DNA of 64,000 nucleotides from Tropicimonas sediminicola (GTDB lineage: Bacteria > Pseudomonadota > Alphaproteobacteria > Rhodobacterales > Rhodobacteraceae): contig NZ_FZOY01000001.1 of NCBI RefSeq assembly GCF_900188335.1, positions 620,001-684,000 of the forward strand, given 5' to 3'. Of this stretch, positions 34,427 to 42,824 are shown in pieces. A program made the translations under genes and the position numbers. The notes under the pieces were generated by a model. The model saw nothing but the letters and a program-made list of their open reading frames with translations, ran no database searches and had not been told where the DNA came from. Position 1 is the first letter of the stretch, and every line of letters starts with the position of its first letter.

Positions 34427-35232
34427 TCAGAAAGCTTTCGGTCGCGCTCTGCGCCCTTGCCATCGGCACCGCCGCGCAGGCGGCAGACGTGATGAAGATG
34501 GCGGTCACCACGTCGTTTCATAACTCGGGTCTGGCCGAGGTCCTGCTGCCCGAGATCCTGACCGATCTGGATCTCGAGGTGCAACTTCTGGTCGTCGGCA
34601 CCGGCCAGGCCCTGAAGCTGGGCGAGGCCGGCGACGTGGACGCGATCCTCGTTCACTCCCGCGCGGCCGAGGAGGCCTTTGTCGAACAGGGCTTCGGCAC
34701 CCACCGCCGCGAGATCATGTACAACGATTTCGTCTTCATCGGCCCGGAGGCCGATCCGGCCGGCGTGAAAGCGGCGGAAAGCGCCGTCGACAGCCTGCAG
34801 AAGATCGCCACCGCCGAGGCGAATTTCGTCAGCCGGGGCGATGACAGCGGCACCCACAAGATGGAGCTGAGCCTGTGGAGCAAGGCCGGGCTCGACGCTG
34901 GCACCTTCGGGGATTGGTACAACGCCGTCGGCGCCGGCATGGGCGCGGCCCTGAACACCGCCGCGGGGCTCGACGCCTACATCCTTTCGGACCGCGCGAG
35001 CTGGCTGAACTTCGGCAACAAGGCCGATCTGGGGCTGCTTTATTCGGGCGATCCGGTGCTGTTCAACCAATATGCATTCCTGCCGGTGAACCCGGAGAAA
35101 CATGGCCACGTGCGCAATGACCTCGCAATGAAGCTGGAAGACTGGCTGACCTCCGACAAGGCGAAGGGGCTGATCGACGGCTACACGATCGGCGGCGAGA
35201 CGCTGTTCGTCTTCAACGCCGAGCCGATGTGA
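34423..35232 (+). CDS. tupA: tungstate-binding periplasmic protein (TupA)
   Basis: A 269-residue binding protein with a signal peptide ending at AAQA (about residue 20). The oxyanion site is the TTSFHNSGLAEVLLPE segment, where TupA proteins carry a TTS/T motif, together with SRGDDSGTHKME. The C-terminus DWLTSDKAKGLIDGYTIGGE is a TupA hallmark. Its selectivity for tungstate over molybdate is a family property, not shown here. Placed last in tupBCA, inside the formate dehydrogenase island, it suggests that the enzyme uses tungsten. Confidence 0.9.
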   Translation: MIRKLSVALCALAIGTAAQAADVMKMAVTTSFHNSGLAEVLLPEILTDLDLEVQLLVVGTGQALKLGEAGDVDAILVHSRAAEEAFVEQGFGTHRREIMYNDFVFIGPEADPAGVKAAESAVDSLQKIATAEANFVSRGDDSGTHKMELSLWSKAGLDAGTFGDWYNAVGAGMGAALNTAAGLDAYILSDRASWLNFGNKADLGLLYSGDPVLFNQYAFLPVNPEKHGHVRNDLAMKLEDWLTSDKAKGLIDGYTIGGETLFVFNAEPM

Positions 35233-35239
35233 GCGTCAT

Positions 35240-35265
35240 GCGCCGGCCGGGGGGCCGGTCGGCGC
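35240..35265. terminator. bidirectional hairpin between tupA and DUF6505-like gene
   Basis: An 11-bp stem (GCGCCGGCCGG 35240-35250 with CCGGTCGGCGC 35255-35265, one G-U pair) with a GGGG loop lies exactly between two convergent genes. No clear T run on either side. Confidence 0.5.
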
Positions 35266-35745
35266 CTATTCGTCGAGCGAGCCGTGAATGGCGAACTGGT
35301 CCAGCCCCGCGTCCTCGGGGCTGATCAGCCGATAGGCCTCCCGAACGCCCGCGGAGGTCAGTTCGCGCGAGACGGTGAGCAAGGTGTTCGGCGCGTGATC
35401 GTCACATAGTTCCCGCATCTGGGCGATCTCCTCCGCCGCCACCGGACGGGCCGCCTCGACCGAGGGGGCGCCGTAGTAGGTGACGAAATGCTGCGCCAGC
35501 AGGTCCGTCAGCGTCTCCATCTCGGCCGGCTCGATCTGCGTTACCGCGACGAAGGTCACGCGCCCGCTGGTCTCCAGCCCGAACCAGCCATTCGCGAAGG
35601 CCTGCCGCGCCTTTCCGCTCAGGTCGCTCTCGGTCCAGTCGGAGAACTCGAAGCCGCCGGAGATGCACCATTCCCCGGTGCGGGCCGGCACGGCATAGAC
35701 CCGCTGGTCGCTCTCGTCGAAATGGATGGCGCGGGCGAGGTTCAT
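35266..35745 (-). CDS. uncharacterised protein, probably DUF6505 family
   Basis: A 159-residue soluble protein starting at ATG 35745 (GGAGA upstream) and overlapping the preceding gene by 4 bases. It begins NLARAIHFDESDQRVYAVPARTGEW, a pattern I associate with the DUF6505 family from alphaproteobacterial formate dehydrogenase loci; the family name is from memory. No cofactor motif is visible; one Cys lies in GEWCISGGFEF and another in MRELCDD. It is the last gene of a four-gene minus-strand operon (DUF6494-like, mrp, ligase-like, this). The role is unknown; the context suggests maturation or quality control of formate dehydrogenase. Confidence 0.65.
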   Translation of the reverse strand: MNLARAIHFDESDQRVYAVPARTGEWCISGGFEFSDWTESDLSGKARQAFANGWFGLETSGRVTFVAVTQIEPAEMETLTDLLAQHFVTYYGAPSVEAARPVAAEEIAQMRELCDDHAPNTLLTVSRELTSAGVREAYRLISPEDAGLDQFAIHGSLDE

Positions 35746-36458
35746 GGGGTGGTCTCCAGGATCGTCGTCAGGGGGATCAGGTGAGTGGTCTGTGCGTCGC
35801 GCAGGAGCATGCCGAAATCCTCGTCGACACCGAGAAAGGTGCCGGTGATGTCGCCGGAGGTGGTTTCCTCGCCGATCCCCTGCGCCAGCCCGCGCCACTC
35901 CGCGTGGAGCGCGCGCGCGCCATCGTCCTCCCAACTGGCGATCCAGTTGAGCGTGTGCCGCGCCCAGGCTTCCAGCAGCCGCGGCGGCGAAACATCGGCG
36001 CAGCCCTCGATGTAGAGCGCCGTGCGGTCGGGCGTGTCGCCGGGACGGTCGGTCTCCGGGATAAGCGGCAGGGTCAGGCCGACGACCATCCATCCGGGGA
36101 TGGCCTCCGGGTCGCGCGTGTCGGCCAGAATACGCAGGCCGCCGCAATGCGCGCCGTTGACGAGGATCCTGCCGTCCCAGCCCAGGTGGACCGCCACTTC
36201 CGGCGGGGCGAGTGCGCCGAGCGCGTTCTGGAAGCTGACTCCGCAGAGCGGCAGCATCGCCATCGCCTTGCCCAGTGGCACGTCGGGCGCGAACACCAGC
36301 GCCGCCTGCAGCCGCGAGGCGCCGAGGTTGTAGGCCACCAACCCCGCGTCACACCCCAGCGTCGCGCGCATCACGGCATGCTCGACCGCGTTGTCGCCAG
36401 TTTCCTCGCCCCACATCAGCGGCGGGAAGGTCAGTTCTTCGGCCTCGGTCATTGTCAT
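35742..36458 (-). CDS. biotin/lipoate-ligase-like protein lacking catalytic motifs
   Basis: A 238-residue protein related to the biotin/lipoate protein ligase fold: the central HLGWDGRILVNGAHCGGLRI aligns by pattern with the WPND...GGKKLAGI block of BirA. The glycine/arginine nucleotide loop (GRGRxGRxW) is absent, and the position of the catalytic lysine appears to be Ala-His-Cys, so ordinary ligase activity is doubtful. ATG 36458 overlaps the mrp stop. It overlaps the following gene by 4 bases. Probably a repurposed binding protein serving the formate dehydrogenase locus. Confidence 0.65.
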   Translation of the reverse strand: MTMTEAEELTFPPLMWGEETGDNAVEHAVMRATLGCDAGLVAYNLGASRLQAALVFAPDVPLGKAMAMLPLCGVSFQNALGALAPPEVAVHLGWDGRILVNGAHCGGLRILADTRDPEAIPGWMVVGLTLPLIPETDRPGDTPDRTALYIEGCADVSPPRLLEAWARHTLNWIASWEDDGARALHAEWRGLAQGIGEETTSGDITGTFLGVDEDFGMLLRDAQTTHLIPLTTILETTP

Positions 36459-37522
36459 GCCACGCCCGCCTCGACGAGGGACCGCGCGACCTGTTCGAAG
36501 GCCTTCGCCTGCGCGCTGTCGGGCTGGCTCACCGCGATCGGCGCGCCGCCATCGGCGGCCAGTCGGATCTGCAGATCGAGCGGCACTTCGGCAAGCAGCG
36601 GCACCCCGAGCTTGGCGGCCTCCGCCGCGACCCCGCCATGTCCGAACACATGCTCCTCGTGGCCGCATTGCGAACAGATATGCGTGCTCATGTTCTCGAT
36701 CATGCCGACGATCGGCACGTTGAGCTGGCGGAACATGTCGATCCCCTTGCGGGCGTCGAGCAGCGCCACGTCCTGCGGGGTGGAGACGATGACCGCACCG
36801 TCCACCTGCGCCTTCTGGCTGAGGGTCATCTGGACGTCGCCGGTGCCGGGCGGCAGGTCCACCAGCAGCACGTCGAGTGCGCCCCACTGGACCTGGGTCA
36901 GCATCTGCTGCAGCGCCCCCATCAGCATCGGCCCGCGCCAGACGACGGCCTGATCCTCGTTGGTCATCAGGCCGATGGACATCATGGTCACGCCGTGGTT
37001 GCGCAGCGGCAGGATGGTTTTGCCATCCGGGCTCGCCGGGCGGCCGGAGACGCCGAGCATCCGTGGCTGCGAGGGGCCATAGACATCGGCATCCAGCAGC
37101 CCCACGCGGCGTCCCATCTGCGCGAGTGCACAGGCGAGGTTGGCGGCCACGGTGGACTTGCCGACGCCGCCCTTGCCGCTGGCAATCGCCACGATATGCG
37201 CGATCCCGGGGATCTTCTGCGGCCCCTTCGGCTCCGCGGGGCGTTGCGGGCGCAGGTTCGGCGGGGCCGTTTCGGTGTGGCCGGTCATCACGACGGACAC
37301 CGAGCTCACGCCTTCGAGCGCGCCGAGCGCGGCCTCGGCCGCATCCTTGGCGGCGCCATAGGCGGCAGCATGCTGCGGCGGGATTTCCAGCACGAAACGG
37401 ACCGCCCCCTCATCGGAGACATTCAGCGCCCGGACCACTCCGCTGCCCACGATGTCGGTGCCGGCGACCGGATCGGAGATCGTCTTGAGCGCCGCCAGGA
37501 CGGCTTCCCTGTCGATGGCCAA
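36455..37522 (-). CDS. Mrp/ApbC-type iron-sulfur carrier ATPase
   Basis: 355 residues. Residues 1-85 form a MIP18/DUF59-like domain (AALKTISDPVAGTDIVGSGVV). The P-loop GKGGVGKST is near 116-124. The metal-binding CSQCG pair follows in the C-terminal half. Proteins of this family hold and transfer 4Fe-4S clusters in the cytoplasm. Its position, 4 bases after the DUF6494-like gene, in an island with a five-subunit load of FeS clusters suggests a dedicated cluster loader for the formate dehydrogenase or ferredoxin. Confidence 0.9.
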   Translation of the reverse strand: MAIDREAVLAALKTISDPVAGTDIVGSGVVRALNVSDEGAVRFVLEIPPQHAAAYGAAKDAAEAALGALEGVSSVSVVMTGHTETAPPNLRPQRPAEPKGPQKIPGIAHIVAIASGKGGVGKSTVAANLACALAQMGRRVGLLDADVYGPSQPRMLGVSGRPASPDGKTILPLRNHGVTMMSIGLMTNEDQAVVWRGPMLMGALQQMLTQVQWGALDVLLVDLPPGTGDVQMTLSQKAQVDGAVIVSTPQDVALLDARKGIDMFRQLNVPIVGMIENMSTHICSQCGHEEHVFGHGGVAAEAAKLGVPLLAEVPLDLQIRLAADGGAPIAVSQPDSAQAKAFEQVARSLVEAGVA

Positions 37523-37526
37523 GGGG

Positions 37527-37718
37527 TTACTCCCGACCGGAGATCTTGCCGGTGACCTCGTGGGTCATGCCGAGTTCTTCGATGGTAACGACCGCCTTGA
37601 TGGCATAGCTTTTGCCCTCGGTCTCGGCACCTCGCAGCGCTTCCTCGATGGCCTGCTGCGAGGTCACGCCGACCTGCTTCAGGAACTTTCGCATCGACAT
37701 GTTGAAATCGTCGCTCAT
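37527..37718 (-). CDS. small conserved protein, probably DUF6494
   Basis: 63 residues: MSDDFNMSMRKFLKQVGVTS begins it and an extended-strand segment (KAVVTIEELGMTHEVTGKI) ends it. I associate this with the DUF6494 family of small alphaproteobacterial proteins near mrp and formate dehydrogenase genes, from memory. No cysteines or membrane segment. It has AGGAAA upstream and leads the four-gene minus-strand operon. Function unknown. Confidence 0.7.
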   Translation of the reverse strand: MSDDFNMSMRKFLKQVGVTSQQAIEEALRGAETEGKSYAIKAVVTIEELGMTHEVTGKISGRE

Positions 37719-37774
37719 GGCCTGTTTCCTTTCACTCGATTGACGGACCGAAGCCTACCTGCCTAGGTTTGTCC

Positions 37775-38521
37775 ATGGGAATGCGCGTTCTGCTCTTCTG
37801 TTCCGTGCTTCTCCTGCCCCCGGCAGCGGGGCGGGCGGACGAGAAGCTGGTGCGTCTCTACGTGCCGCCGGAGCTGGTGGAAACCGGGCTCATGCAGCAC
37901 ATCTTGCCGCGCTTCTCTCTCAAGACGCAGATCCGGGTCGAACTGGTCGACAGCGCCGAGGAAGCCGAGCTGCTGCTGGGCGGCGATGGGACGGCGCTTT
38001 TCGAAGGAGCGGGCCAGGTCTGGCATCTGGGGCGGCAGGGCGCGGGCGGCGCGGCGGCCGAGCGGTTCGCGGAGTGGCTCGGCTCCGATGTCGGCCGCAA
38101 CACGGTGACGGGCTTCGCCCCCGACGGCGTGGCGCTCTTCGCTCTGCCCGGCCCGACCGAGACGGAGACCGTGGCAATCGCGCCCGATGGAGACGCGGCC
38201 CTCGGCTGGACGGTGTCGCGCGAGAAATGCACCCGCTGCCACGCGGTGGACGACGAAAGCCGGATGGCCGGAATCGGCTCCACCCCGAGCTTCAGCGTCC
38301 TGCGCAGCCTGGGCGACTGGGAATACCGGTTCTCCACCTTCTACGCGCTCAACCCGCACCCGTCCTTCACCATCATCGAAGACGTGACGCCGCCGTTTCC
38401 GGAAAACCGGCCGCCTCCCATCTCGCCGATCCAGCTGACGCTGGAGGAGGTCGAGGCCGTGCTGGCCTTTGTCGCGGCGATGGAGGCCGCGGATCTCGGG
38501 GCGCCGCTGCATCATCAGTGA
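37775..38521 (+). CDS. periplasmic cytochrome c with truncated TupA-like N-terminal domain
   Basis: 248 residues with a signal peptide (RVLLFCSVLLLPPAAGRA). I use ATG 37775; ATG 37781 is equally possible. Residues about 24-135 resemble TupA with its middle removed: LVETGLMQHILPRF parallels HNSGLAEVLLPEIL, and EWLGSDVGRNTVTGFAPDGVALFAL parallels DWLTSDKAKGLIDGYTIGGETLFVF of the tupA product. From about 150 a monohaem cytochrome follows: CTRCHAVD, MAGIGSTPSF and the helix LTLEEVEAVLAFVAAM. It overlaps the convergent ferredoxin gene by 7 bases. Probably an electron acceptor or sensor-like periplasmic partner of formate dehydrogenase. Confidence 0.75.
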   Translation: MGMRVLLFCSVLLLPPAAGRADEKLVRLYVPPELVETGLMQHILPRFSLKTQIRVELVDSAEEAELLLGGDGTALFEGAGQVWHLGRQGAGGAAAERFAEWLGSDVGRNTVTGFAPDGVALFALPGPTETETVAIAPDGDAALGWTVSREKCTRCHAVDDESRMAGIGSTPSFSVLRSLGDWEYRFSTFYALNPHPSFTIIEDVTPPFPENRPPPISPIQLTLEEVEAVLAFVAAMEAADLGAPLHHQ

Positions 38522-40464
38522 TCGCGACGCTTCTTGAGGTAATCCTCCGTCGTGCGCGGCCTCGGGCGCTCGCCGGCGGCGAAGGGGTTGTCCTGGGAAT
38601 GGAACTGCGCGTTGACCCGGCAATTGTCGCACATCTGGATCATCCGCAGCTTGTCGGGCCCGGCAAACATCGAGTGGCTTTCAAGCTTGGCCGTGATCTT
38701 CTCGATGGTCGACTTCACGCCGAAGAGCGCGCCGCATTCGATGCAGGCAAAGGGCTCTTCCTCGTTCAGGATTTCCTGCTGCAGGGCACTGTCCGAGAGG
38801 TTCAGCCGCGGCTCGTAGGCGATGGCATCCTCGGGGCAGATATGGGCGCAGAGCCCGCATTGCAGGCAGGCATCCTCCTGAAACCGCAGCTGCGGCAGAT
38901 CCGGGTTGTCGCCGAGCGCGCCGGAGGGGCAGAGCGACACGCAGGACAGGCAGAGCGTACAGGCGTCCTTGTCCACCAGGACAGCGCCGTAGGGAGCGCC
39001 CTCGGGCAGCGGCAGGGCGTCGGTGCCGGGATGCAGTGCCTTCGCGGCCTGCCGGGTGATCTGGCGGCGGGTGCCCATCGGGCGGATCGGCGCGGCGATT
39101 GGGGCAGGGGCCGCTTCTGTGTAGAGCGCGTCCGACATGGCGTCGGGATCGGTCAGGTCGAGGATACGTACCTTTTCCTCACCGGCAATCGCCCGCGCGA
39201 GCGCGACCTGCGCTTCCATCGCGTCGCGATCCGCGCCACGGCGCGGCAGCAGGCTGACCGATGCGAAGCCCGCCGCGAGCGCCGCGACGGCCTCTGCGTG
39301 GCCGAAGGCGCCGATCGCCGGCAGGTCCATCGGGATGACGTCGGCCGGCAGACCCGCACCATAGCGGGCGGAGAGCGCGATCATCTCGGCGCCGTCGGCA
39401 TCGTGCACCAGCAGACGCGGCGCGGTGCCGTCGGCCTCGAGATAGGCGCGGGCCAATGTCTGAATCCGCCGGAAGATCAGCTCCACCGTCGGCGCGTCGT
39501 AGGAAATCGCGCCGGAGGGGCAGGCGGCGGAACAGGCGCCGCAGCCGGCGCAGATCTCCGGGTCGACCGTCACATGGTCGCCGTCCGGCGTGATGGCGCC
39601 GGTCGGGCAGAGATCGAGGCACCTGGTGCAGCCGGTCTGCTCCGCCCGGGAATGGGCACAGAGCAGCGGCTCGGTGCGGACGTAAAGCGGCTTCTCGAAG
39701 GTACCGACCAGGTGCGAGGCTGCAAGGGTCGCCGCGGCCACTGCCGGCGGATGGCCGGGATCTGCCCGCAGGTAGCCTTCGCGCTTCTCGTGCGCAGGGA
39801 ACAGCGGAGACTCCCCGCGCAGGTCGAGGATGATGTCGCACTGGGAGCGGCCGCCATCGCGTGGCTCGGTGAGGGTGAACGCGCCGCGTCCGCCGGGCTC
39901 GACCTGCTGCAGGGCGTCGATCACCACGTCGAACCGCCCGAGAGCGCCGCTCGCCCGGCGCAGCCGTCCGACGACGACGTCGTAGGCGCGGTTCTCCGGC
40001 ATCTCGTCGGCGCTTTCCAGCAGCACGGTCACGCCAAGATGGTCCTGAAGCTGCTCGGCAGCCGCAAGCGCGACCTTGGGCGCGCCGAGGATCAGGCACA
40101 GCCCTTCGGAAACGATGTCGAGCGTCTTTTGCGGCGATGCGGGGAGCATGGCCTCGGCCGCCAGCGCGGACATTTTGGGCAGTTTTGGCGCCTCGTCGGC
40201 ACTCCAGCCCGCGCGGTCCCGCAGGTCGAGAACAGGGGCCGGATCGACCCCGATCTCGGCCGCAAGAGCCTGGAATGTGCGTGCCTCCTGGGTACAGCAA
40301 ATAATCGCGTCGCCCGCCGCGAGGGCCGCCGCGGCGCGGTCGATCTGGCTGGTGCAGAGCGCGGTGCAGGGGCTTTTGACATCGAGCCCGGTGGTCTTGC
40401 GCAGCCCGTCGACATCGACATGCTGACTGCCCAAGCAATCACATGTTATCAAAGACTTGGGCAT
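38515..40464 (-). CDS. multi-cluster 4Fe-4S ferredoxin of the formate dehydrogenase locus
   Basis: A 649-residue cytoplasmic iron-sulfur protein. Readable cluster motifs in order: CTRCLDLCPTGAI, CAGCGACSAACPSGAI, CTLCLSCVSLCPSGAL, CLQCGLCAHICPEDAI; a terminal pair CIECG and CDNCR may bind another metal. The N-terminal 270 residues contain CDCLGSQ, SPCTALC and CCTQEA and look like an HdrA-like or quinone-independent redox platform. ATG 40464 has AGGGAGG upstream. It is divergent from the DUF3305-led fdh operon. Its large number of clusters suggests electron delivery during maturation or to a soluble acceptor; its role has not, to my knowledge, been settled. Confidence 0.83.
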   Translation of the reverse strand: MPKSLITCDCLGSQHVDVDGLRKTTGLDVKSPCTALCTSQIDRAAAALAAGDAIICCTQEARTFQALAAEIGVDPAPVLDLRDRAGWSADEAPKLPKMSALAAEAMLPASPQKTLDIVSEGLCLILGAPKVALAAAEQLQDHLGVTVLLESADEMPENRAYDVVVGRLRRASGALGRFDVVIDALQQVEPGGRGAFTLTEPRDGGRSQCDIILDLRGESPLFPAHEKREGYLRADPGHPPAVAAATLAASHLVGTFEKPLYVRTEPLLCAHSRAEQTGCTRCLDLCPTGAITPDGDHVTVDPEICAGCGACSAACPSGAISYDAPTVELIFRRIQTLARAYLEADGTAPRLLVHDADGAEMIALSARYGAGLPADVIPMDLPAIGAFGHAEAVAALAAGFASVSLLPRRGADRDAMEAQVALARAIAGEEKVRILDLTDPDAMSDALYTEAAPAPIAAPIRPMGTRRQITRQAAKALHPGTDALPLPEGAPYGAVLVDKDACTLCLSCVSLCPSGALGDNPDLPQLRFQEDACLQCGLCAHICPEDAIAYEPRLNLSDSALQQEILNEEEPFACIECGALFGVKSTIEKITAKLESHSMFAGPDKLRMIQMCDNCRVNAQFHSQDNPFAAGERPRPRTTEDYLKKRRDH

Positions 40465-40807
40465 GGTTCCTCCCTTGGCCGGACGGTGCGTTGCAGGGGC
40501 ATCCGAGCGGTTGTGCGCAGGCAGCCTAGCCGCGATTCGCGGCCGGGGACAACCGATTTCACCGCCGCTCCGAGGCCGCTGTGGGCGGTTGGTTTCGGCG
40601 GGAAGGCGGGGAATTGATTCGACCGTTCGGCGCGGGTCTAATCCGAACAAAAACACTCAGGTTGGACAATTCGTCCTTGCCCCCCGAAAGCGGTCACCCG
40701 GGCAGGGCAAATTGTCCTTGGCGATCACATGTCGACGATGGTGCACAAAAAACCCTTTCGCAGATGCAGGTTGCTGCCCCATGCTGGGTGCCGGAGGAGT
40801 AACGCGC
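40465..40807. promoter_or_regulatory. divergent control region of ferredoxin and fdh operon
   Basis: 343 bases without a gene. An inverted pair GGACAATT (40664-40671) and AATTGTCC (40710-40717) is centred 46 bases apart; each is followed by a GTCCTTG element (40673-40679 and 40714-40720), so the site also reads as a direct repeat. It lies about 90-145 bases upstream of the DUF3305 start. This is a candidate binding site for the NtrC-like regulator at 49355. Confidence 0.5.
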
Positions 40808-41371
40808 GTGTTTCACAATCCCAGCCAGTACTGGACGCTGCCCATTGGGGTGGTCATCCGCCGCTCGCCCGGCGTCACCCGCTGGGCGCAGTGGAGCTGG
40901 AAGGCCACAGCCGTGTTGCCCGGCGCCGCAGAGGCGACGTGGCGAGAGCTGCGCCGCGACGGCGAACGCGTCGAGTTCCACGCGGCGACCGTTCCACTCG
41001 AGCTGCACGGAGCCGAGACGGAGGCGTACCTTCACGGGCTGACTGCCGAGGTTCCCTGCATCTACGTGATCCTGCGATCCATCACCGGCGAGTGGCCGCT
41101 TGAGGTGGTTCTCGCCACGGCCTCGCCCTACGAGGCGCAGGACTACGCCGACAGCGGCGAGGAGATCGTGGAGAAGGTGCCGATGACCGCCGGGCTCGAG
41201 GCCTGGGTCTGGGAGTTCGTCGAGGCTTTCCACAAGGAAGAGGTCTTCGTGAAGCGCCGTCGCGACAAGAAGCGGATCGACATCGTCGAGGACGGTATCG
41301 GCGATCCGCGGGTCGACAAGCCGGCGGATGTCTATGCGTCGCCCGCGCTCAAGCGGAGGCGGCTGCAATGA
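40808..41371 (+). CDS. DUF3305 protein
   Basis: 187 residues from GTG 40808, behind a very strong GGAGGAG; an ATG at 40781 lacks a ribosome site. The start HNPSQYWTLPIGVVIRRSPGVTRWAQWSW and the middle VILRSITGEWPLEVVLATASPYEAQDY are characteristic of DUF3305. This family is found almost only upstream of formate dehydrogenase genes; its function is unknown, but a role in enzyme assembly is assumed. First gene of the fdh operon; it overlaps the next gene by 4 bases. Confidence 0.87.
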   Translation: MFHNPSQYWTLPIGVVIRRSPGVTRWAQWSWKATAVLPGAAEATWRELRRDGERVEFHAATVPLELHGAETEAYLHGLTAEVPCIYVILRSITGEWPLEVVLATASPYEAQDYADSGEEIVEKVPMTAGLEAWVWEFVEAFHKEEVFVKRRRDKKRIDIVEDGIGDPRVDKPADVYASPALKRRRLQ

Positions 41372-41943
41372 GGGGCGGCGATTTCTGGAGCCGTCGCAAG
41401 GCGGCGGTAGAGGCCGAGGCCCGGACCGAGGCGGCAGCCGTCGAGGCGGCCCGCGAGGCCGAGGCAGAGGCCGCGCTGGCGGAACGCGACGATGCCGAGA
41501 TCCTGGCCGAGCTGGGCCTGCCCGAGCCGGAGACGCTGGAGACCTCGGAGCAGGTGCGCGCCTTCCTTGCCTCCGCGGTGCCACAGCGCCTGAAGACCCG
41601 CGCCCTGCGCCGGCTCTGGACGACGAACCCGGTGCTCGCCAACCTCGATGGTCTGAACGACTACGACACCGATTTCACAGATGCCGCGACCTGCGTGGAA
41701 AACATCCAGACGCTCTACAAGGTTGGCCGAGGGATGGTCGACCGGGCGCTCGAAGTGCCGGCGGACCCCGCCCCCGAGCAGGATGCGCCGGACGAGACAG
41801 AGGCGCCCGAAGAACTGATCGCGGCAAACGAGCCGCCGTCGGCGGAGGAGCCCGCCGAAACCGATGCGCCACAGGAAATCGCGACAGCGCAGGAGGCCGC
41901 GCCGACGGTCGGCCGGATGCGCTTTCGCTTCGAGACAGGTTGA
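41368..41943 (+). CDS. DUF3306 protein
   Basis: 191 residues. The N-terminus FWSRRKAAVEAEARTE is a charged coiled coil; the conserved core RALRRLWTTNPVLANLDGLNDYDTDF and the C-terminal GRMRFRFETG are family features. The region 125-180 is Glu/Pro/Ala-rich and probably disordered. DUF3306 always accompanies DUF3305 and fdh genes. It overlaps its neighbours on both sides (4 and 1 bases), so expression is coupled. Function unknown. Confidence 0.87.
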   Translation: MRGGDFWSRRKAAVEAEARTEAAAVEAAREAEAEAALAERDDAEILAELGLPEPETLETSEQVRAFLASAVPQRLKTRALRRLWTTNPVLANLDGLNDYDTDFTDAATCVENIQTLYKVGRGMVDRALEVPADPAPEQDAPDETEAPEELIAANEPPSAEEPAETDAPQEIATAQEAAPTVGRMRFRFETG

Positions 41944-42575
41944 TGACGGAAGAGACGAAGATGACCGCAGCTGACGCAGCCCTGGACAGGACCATCGCCG
42001 AGGAGGATCGCTTCCGGGCCGACCTCTACAATTTCCTCGGGCTGCTCCTTGCCGCGCCGCCCGACGAGGGATTGCTCGCGCAGACGGCGTCCCTCAGCGG
42101 CGGCGACAGCGAGCTGGGCCGCGCCATCGACACGCTTGCGCGCGTCGCCAAGGTCTCCCGCCCCAAGAAGGTCGAAGGCGAGTTCGGCCGGCTGTTCATC
42201 GGTCTTGGCCGGGGCGAGCTCTTGCCCTACGCGAGCTATTACCTGACCGGGTTTCTCAACGAGAAGCCGCTGGCCGCCCTGCGCCGGGACATGGTCGCGC
42301 GCGGCATGGTGCGGGCCGAGGACAAGTTCGAGCCCGAAGACGGGATCGCGAGCCTGATGGAGATGATGGGGGCGATGATCGTGGGCCGCTTCGGAAAGCC
42401 GGCCGACCTCGCGACCCAGAAGGACTTCTTCAACAAGCACATCCGGCCGTGGGCCGGTCACTTTTTCACGGATCTCGAAGGGGCGAAGAACTCGGTTTTC
42501 TACGCGCCGGTCGGCACTGTCGGCCGCGTGTTCATGGAGATCGAGGCGGAAGCCTTTCGGATGAGCGCGGGCTGA
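41943..42575 (+). CDS. TorD-family formate dehydrogenase chaperone
   Basis: A 210-residue all-helical protein of the TorD/DmsD family: RADLYNFLGLLLAAPPDEGLL at the start, EFGRLFIGLGRGELLPYASYYLTG in the core, and DFFNKHIRPWAGHFFTDLE. Such chaperones bind the Tat leader and apo-enzyme of molybdo/tungsto-oxidoreductases until the cofactor is inserted. ATG 41943 overlaps the DUF3306 stop (TGATG); a second start at 41961 is possible. Its client would be the fdhA product. Confidence 0.87.
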   Translation: MTEETKMTAADAALDRTIAEEDRFRADLYNFLGLLLAAPPDEGLLAQTASLSGGDSELGRAIDTLARVAKVSRPKKVEGEFGRLFIGLGRGELLPYASYYLTGFLNEKPLAALRRDMVARGMVRAEDKFEPEDGIASLMEMMGAMIVGRFGKPADLATQKDFFNKHIRPWAGHFFTDLEGAKNSVFYAPVGTVGRVFMEIEAEAFRMSAG

Positions 42576-42632
42576 CGAGGCCCGCACCAACGGCGGCATG
42601 CCGCCACCCACAGGAGAGAGGAGGCACCTTTC

Positions 42633-42824
42633 ATGACCAAGAAGCCAGAGGACGCGACGAGCCGTCGCGACTTCCTGAAGCTGGCGGGAACGGCCGCGCC
42701 GGTGGCCGCGCTGGCGGTGACCGCGGGGGCCTCGGGGGCCGAAGCCGCCGAACCCGATCCGAGCGTCGAGACGATGCAGGATACCGCGCACACCCGCGCC
42801 TACTACAGCAGCGCGCGGTTCTGA
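42633..42824 (+). CDS. small twin-arginine protein of the formate dehydrogenase region
   Basis: 63 residues, mostly a Tat leader: SRRDFLKLAGTAAPVAALAV, then a short mature part ending YYSSARF. It matches the family described as formate dehydrogenase region TAT target. It is too short to be an enzyme and may travel with the catalytic subunit or stabilise it. A strong AGGAGG-type ribosome site precedes ATG 42633. The 146 bases to fdhA hold nothing obvious. Confidence 0.87.
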   Translation: MTKKPEDATSRRDFLKLAGTAAPVAALAVTAGASGAEAAEPDPSVETMQDTAHTRAYYSSARF

